A stretch of DNA of 64,000 nucleotides from JACQAP01 sp035548375 (GTDB lineage: Bacteria; Pseudomonadota; Gammaproteobacteria; Burkholderiales; JACQAP01), in contig DASZTG010000054.1 in the NCBI GenBank assembly GCA_035548375.1, positions 62,001 to 126,000 on the forward strand. Direction: 5' to 3'. The notes beneath the pieces were generated by a model. The model did not search any database, had not been told where the DNA came from, and worked only from the letters and a program-made list of their open reading frames with translations. The number at the start of each line of letters is the position of its first letter. The stretch's first letter is position 1. A program made the translations under genes and the position numbers. Below, in pieces: positions 61,440 through 64,000 of this stretch.

Positions 61440-62411
61440 CTACCCGCCCAACGCTCCCTGCGTATTCACATACAGGGCATACACGCTCTTGCTCGCCGCC
61501 ATGAACAGCCGGTTGCGCGCGCGGCCACCGAAGCAAAGATTCGCGCAGCGCTCCGGCAATGCGATGCGGCCGATGAGGTGGCCGGCCGGGTTGTAGATCA
61601 CGACGCCGTCGAGGTCGGAATTGCCCATGCCCCAGCCGAACCAGAGATTGCCGTCGACATCGCAGCGCATGCCGTCTGGCGTGCCGCCACCCGCATCGAG
61701 GAACTTGCGCTTCTTCGCGAGCTTCTTGCCGCCGTCGACGACGTCGTAGGCGTAGATGTTGCGCGGCGTGCTGCCGGATTCGACCAGGTACAAGATCGAT
61801 TCATCCGGCGAAAAGCACAGGCCGTTCGGCCGGTTCACTTCGCTTTCGACCACGGTCATTTCGCCGGTGCCGGCATCCACGCGATAGACGTTCATCGGCG
61901 ACTCCTGCTCCGCCTTGTAGCCTTCGTAGTTGCCGAGCAGGCCGAACGGCGGATCGGTGAACCAGATCGATCCGTCGGACTTCACCACGATGTCATTCGG
62001 TGAATTCAGGCGCTTGCCGCGGAACTTGTCCGCGATGACCGTGATGGTTCCGTCGTACTCGGTGCGCGTCACCCGCCGGCCGCCGTGCTCGCAGGTGACG
62101 AGCCGGCCCTGGCGATCGCGCGTGTTGCCGTTGGCGAAATCGGAAGGCTTGCGGAACACGGAAACGGCGCCCGTCTCCTCCTCCCACTTCATGATGCGGT
62201 TGTTCGGGATGTCGCTCCACAACAAATAGCGGCCGTCGCCGAACCAGACCGGCCCCTCGCACCAGCGAAAGCCGTGCGCGATGCGCTCCACACCCGCCGA
62301 GTTGATGCGGTACTTCGCGAAGCTCTGGTCGAGGACCTGGATGGCCGGATCGGGATAGCGCTGGCTGGGCTGCCAGGGCACGACGTTGTCGCTGTGCAGT
62401 TCTGACGGCAT
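61440..62411 (-). CDS. SMP-30/gluconolactonase family protein
   Basis: About 323 residues of the SMP-30/LRE-like six-bladed propeller: FRWCEGPVWFGDGRYLLWSD with the metal-binding Glu, RLNSPNDIVVKSDGSIWFTD with Asn and Asp ligands, NRPNGLCFSPDESILYLVES, PDGMRCDVDGNLWFGW. It hydrolyses a sugar or other lactone using a divalent metal, in the cytoplasm. ATG 62411 has GGAG upstream; a GTG at 62441 would add ten residues. Ends near a palindrome. Confidence 0.9.
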   Translation of the reverse strand: MPSELHSDNVVPWQPSQRYPDPAIQVLDQSFAKYRINSAGVERIAHGFRWCEGPVWFGDGRYLLWSDIPNNRIMKWEEETGAVSVFRKPSDFANGNTRDRQGRLVTCEHGGRRVTRTEYDGTITVIADKFRGKRLNSPNDIVVKSDGSIWFTDPPFGLLGNYEGYKAEQESPMNVYRVDAGTGEMTVVESEVNRPNGLCFSPDESILYLVESGSTPRNIYAYDVVDGGKKLAKKRKFLDAGGGTPDGMRCDVDGNLWFGWGMGNSDLDGVVIYNPAGHLIGRIALPERCANLCFGGRARNRLFMAASKSVYALYVNTQGALGG

Positions 62412-62594
62412 GGGTCGCTTGCTCCATTGCGAATCGGCCACCGACGGCGGCCCGTGCGGTCAGATTACCAAATCGGGACCGCGCGTGGCCGTGACGTTAT
62501 GTCACAGACCGGGTTTCCACGCTGCCGCAGAATCGGTGCACGGTTTTCGCCATCGCGCGTTGGGTACGCTTCGTCCCGGCTTGCGACCCGACAC

Positions 62595-63014
62595 ATGCTT
62601 TCTTCTTCGCTGCTTTGCCTGACCCTCGTCGCCACCAGCGTGATGATCCATTACGAAACGCTGCGCATGCTGAACGACAGGCTGGCGAAGACGCATGCCA
62701 TCGCCGAGCGCGCGAAAATCCTGGCGGTGCTGGTCGGCTCGCTGGCCAGCCACCTCGCGCAGATCGTCGTGTTCGGCCTCGCCTACTACGTCATGCGCGA
62801 CAAGTTCGGCATGGGCGGGTTCGGCGGAACCTTCGAGGACTCGCTCCCGAGCTTCATTTATTTTTCGAGCGAAACCTACACCACGCTCGGATTCGGCGAC
62901 ATCTATCCGACGGGGTCGCTGCGCCTGATCTGCGGCATCGAATCGCTGGTCGGATTGCTGATGGTGAGCTGGACGGCATCCTTTACGTACCTGGAAATGC
63001 GCAGGCACTGGTAA
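62595..63014 (+). CDS. Small two-TM ion channel-like protein
   Basis: 139 residues. Three hydrophobic segments: about 1-18, 45-66 and 112-132. Between the last two lies a pore loop with SSETYTTLGFGDIYPTGSLR, close to the K+ channel selectivity filter TVGYGD. It has the Ion_trans_2 arrangement with an extra N-terminal segment and no regulatory domain. Likely a potassium or related cation channel of the inner membrane. Start ATG 62595; a longer frame to 62427 looks non-coding. Confidence 0.8.
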   Translation: MLSSSLLCLTLVATSVMIHYETLRMLNDRLAKTHAIAERAKILAVLVGSLASHLAQIVVFGLAYYVMRDKFGMGGFGGTFEDSLPSFIYFSSETYTTLGFGDIYPTGSLRLICGIESLVGLLMVSWTASFTYLEMRRHW

Positions 63015-63044
63015 GAAGGACGAGGCGCAAGGCACGAGATCACT

Positions 63045-63095
63045 TCACACATTCACTCATTCACCCTTCACTCATTCGGCCATTCGGCCATTCAC
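63045..63095. repeat. CATTC-based short tandem repeats
   Basis: ATTCACTCATTCAC and CATTCGGC units recur; CATTCGGC is repeated in tandem at 63074-63094. A similar CATTCAC run occurs near 57875. The stretch lies just before the ribosome site of the aldolase-like gene. Confidence 0.6.
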
Positions 63096-63109
63096 AGGAG
63101 GATCCAGCC

Positions 63110-63910
63110 ATGAATGCATCCCACCAACTTGCCCGTCGTGAACTCGTGATTGGCGGCGGCCTGCTGCTCGCGACCGCGCTGGCGGGCATTCCACGCATCG
63201 CGAGATCGGCGACGACGGCCGATCCGGCGTTGATCGAGAATCTCGTCGCCGCGAACCGCATCCTCGCCGCGCTGGATATCGTCGACGGCTACGGCCATGT
63301 CAGCGTGCGCCACGACAAGCACCCCGATCGCTATCTGATCGCGCGCTCGATCGCACCCGAAAGCGTGGGCGCGGACGACATCCTGGAACTCGACCTGGAC
63401 AGCAAGCCCGTCGATGGCGGCAATGCGAAGATGTACCTGGAACGCTTCATCCATGGCGAAATCTACAAGGCCCGGCCCGACGTCAAGGCCGTCGTGCATC
63501 ATCACAGCGCCGCCGTCATTCCGTTCGGGATCACGGGCGTGCCGCTTCGCCCGGTGTATCACATGGCCGGATTCCTCGGCCGCGGGGTGCCCGTGTTCGA
63601 GATCCGCGAGGCGGCCGGCGTGACGAACATGTTGATCGCGACGCCGGAACTCGGTGCCGCGCTGGCGCGAACGCTGGGCGACAAACCCGCGGCATTGATG
63701 CGCGGCCACGGCGCAGCCGTGGTGGGAAGCACGCTCTCGCAGGCGGTCGGTCGCTGCTACTTCATGCAGGTCAACGCACGCATGCAGGCGCAGGCATTGG
63801 CGCTGGGCGGCGAGATCACGTATCTCGACGACGCGGAATCGCGCAAGACCGAGGGCAACGATTACGAGCGCGCGTGGGACCTGTGGAAGCGCAAGGCGAT
63901 GGGCAAGTGA
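63110..63910 (+). CDS. Tat-exported class II aldolase/adducin-like protein
   Basis: 266 residues from ATG 63110 behind AGGAGGA. N-terminus has a twin-arginine signal (LARRELVIGGGLLLATALAG). The mature protein is class II aldolase/adducin: ILAALDIVDGYGHVSVRHDK, FIHGEIYKARPDVKAVVHHH with the metal histidines, MRGHGAAVVG with the third metal His. Cytosolic relatives cleave sugar phosphates or decarboxylate; an exported member is uncommon. Substrate unknown. Confidence 0.86.
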   Translation: MNASHQLARRELVIGGGLLLATALAGIPRIARSATTADPALIENLVAANRILAALDIVDGYGHVSVRHDKHPDRYLIARSIAPESVGADDILELDLDSKPVDGGNAKMYLERFIHGEIYKARPDVKAVVHHHSAAVIPFGITGVPLRPVYHMAGFLGRGVPVFEIREAAGVTNMLIATPELGAALARTLGDKPAALMRGHGAAVVGSTLSQAVGRCYFMQVNARMQAQALALGGEITYLDDAESRKTEGNDYERAWDLWKRKAMGK

Positions 63911-63916
63911 TTCACG

Positions 63917-64000
63917 TCAGGTCGCGCTGGTAAAGCTATCGTCGGCGTGACCGGATTCCATGTTGCGGCGATGGTGTATCAGGCCCGAACGCAGCTCGTC
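63917..64000 (-). CDS. Possible C-terminus of a gene beyond the right edge
   Basis: A minus-strand open frame enters the window at the right edge, reads DELRSGLIHHRRNMESGHAD and stops at a TGA (63919-63917), seven bases past the aldolase gene stop on the other strand. The fragment is too short for a family assignment. Confidence 0.35.
   Translation of the reverse strand, partial: DELRSGLIHHRRNMESGHADDSFTSAT

Noticed and set aside
1..64000. CRISPR arrays, tRNA or rRNA genes, phage or conjugation modules, toxin-antitoxin or restriction systems
   Set aside because: None seen: no regularly spaced repeats, no cloverleaf sequences recognised, and no cas, integrase, phage or conjugation gene; the only mobile-element gene seen is the truncated IS481-type transposase.

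Overview
The window is GC-rich, almost fully coding chromosomal DNA. It contains no rRNA, tRNA, phage or CRISPR. Gene content points to a betaproteobacterium, probably Burkholderiales-like: an OxyR/AhpC/AhpD block, a lysine-rich SWIB-domain protein, LIV-type ABC transport, an IclR regulator, an AtuA-type protein, a KorABC-type oxidoreductase and IorAB-type molybdenum hydroxylase subunits. This assignment is inferred from protein families only.

Layout. 1-2404: 5' part of a membrane PAS-GGDEF-EAL cyclic-di-GMP protein. 2578-12546: housekeeping and stress genes (nitronate monooxygenase, glycine-zipper envelope protein, PepN, ArsC-like protein, divergent oxyR and ahpC-ahpD, bacteriohemerythrin, ECF sigma factor with a Tat ferritin-like lipoprotein, Fpg/Nei glycosylase). 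12641-14591: SDR, ArsR regulator with a perfect palindromic operator, PhyH-like dioxygenase. 14703-19380: a three-gene 2-oxoacid oxidoreductase operon resembling KorABC. 19546-26008: DUF1015 protein, aldehyde dehydrogenase, HAD hydrolase, RraA-like protein, MFS transporter, parvulin-type PPIase. 26233-30440: SWIB protein, two TPM-domain proteins, coiled-coil lipoprotein, Pal/OmpA-like lipoprotein.

30638-44143 is a catabolic block. It holds an ADP-forming acyl-CoA synthetase preceded by a truncated copy of its own N-terminus, a DUF35 plus cysteine-less thiolase pair, an IclR regulator, a cyclase-family hydrolase and a complete LIV-type ABC importer. A divergent operon carries AtuA, an AtuA-related small protein and a cytosolic NHL-repeat protein. 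Together they look like uptake, CoA activation and carbon-chain cleavage of an unknown branched or terpenoid carboxylate.

44144-44908 is the only long stretch without a convincing gene. It precedes an asparagine-synthetase-like gene and an acyltransferase-3 gene. 47611-63910 is a mixed metabolic region: ABM monooxygenase, LEA14-like lipoprotein, two ACS-type MFS transporters, shikimate dehydrogenase homologue, amidase, NTF2-like protein, double cNMP-binding protein, an isolated SoxYZ pair beside a molybdenum hydroxylase, a Tat-exported NHL protein, a DUF1566 protein, an IS481-type remnant, an SMP-30 family lactonase, a small ion channel and a Tat-exported class II aldolase-like protein. Several intergenic gaps in the right half carry inverted-repeat elements unrelated to the genes.

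Most operon calls rest on 1-4 base stop/start overlaps. Substrates of the catabolic enzymes cannot be read from the sequence.
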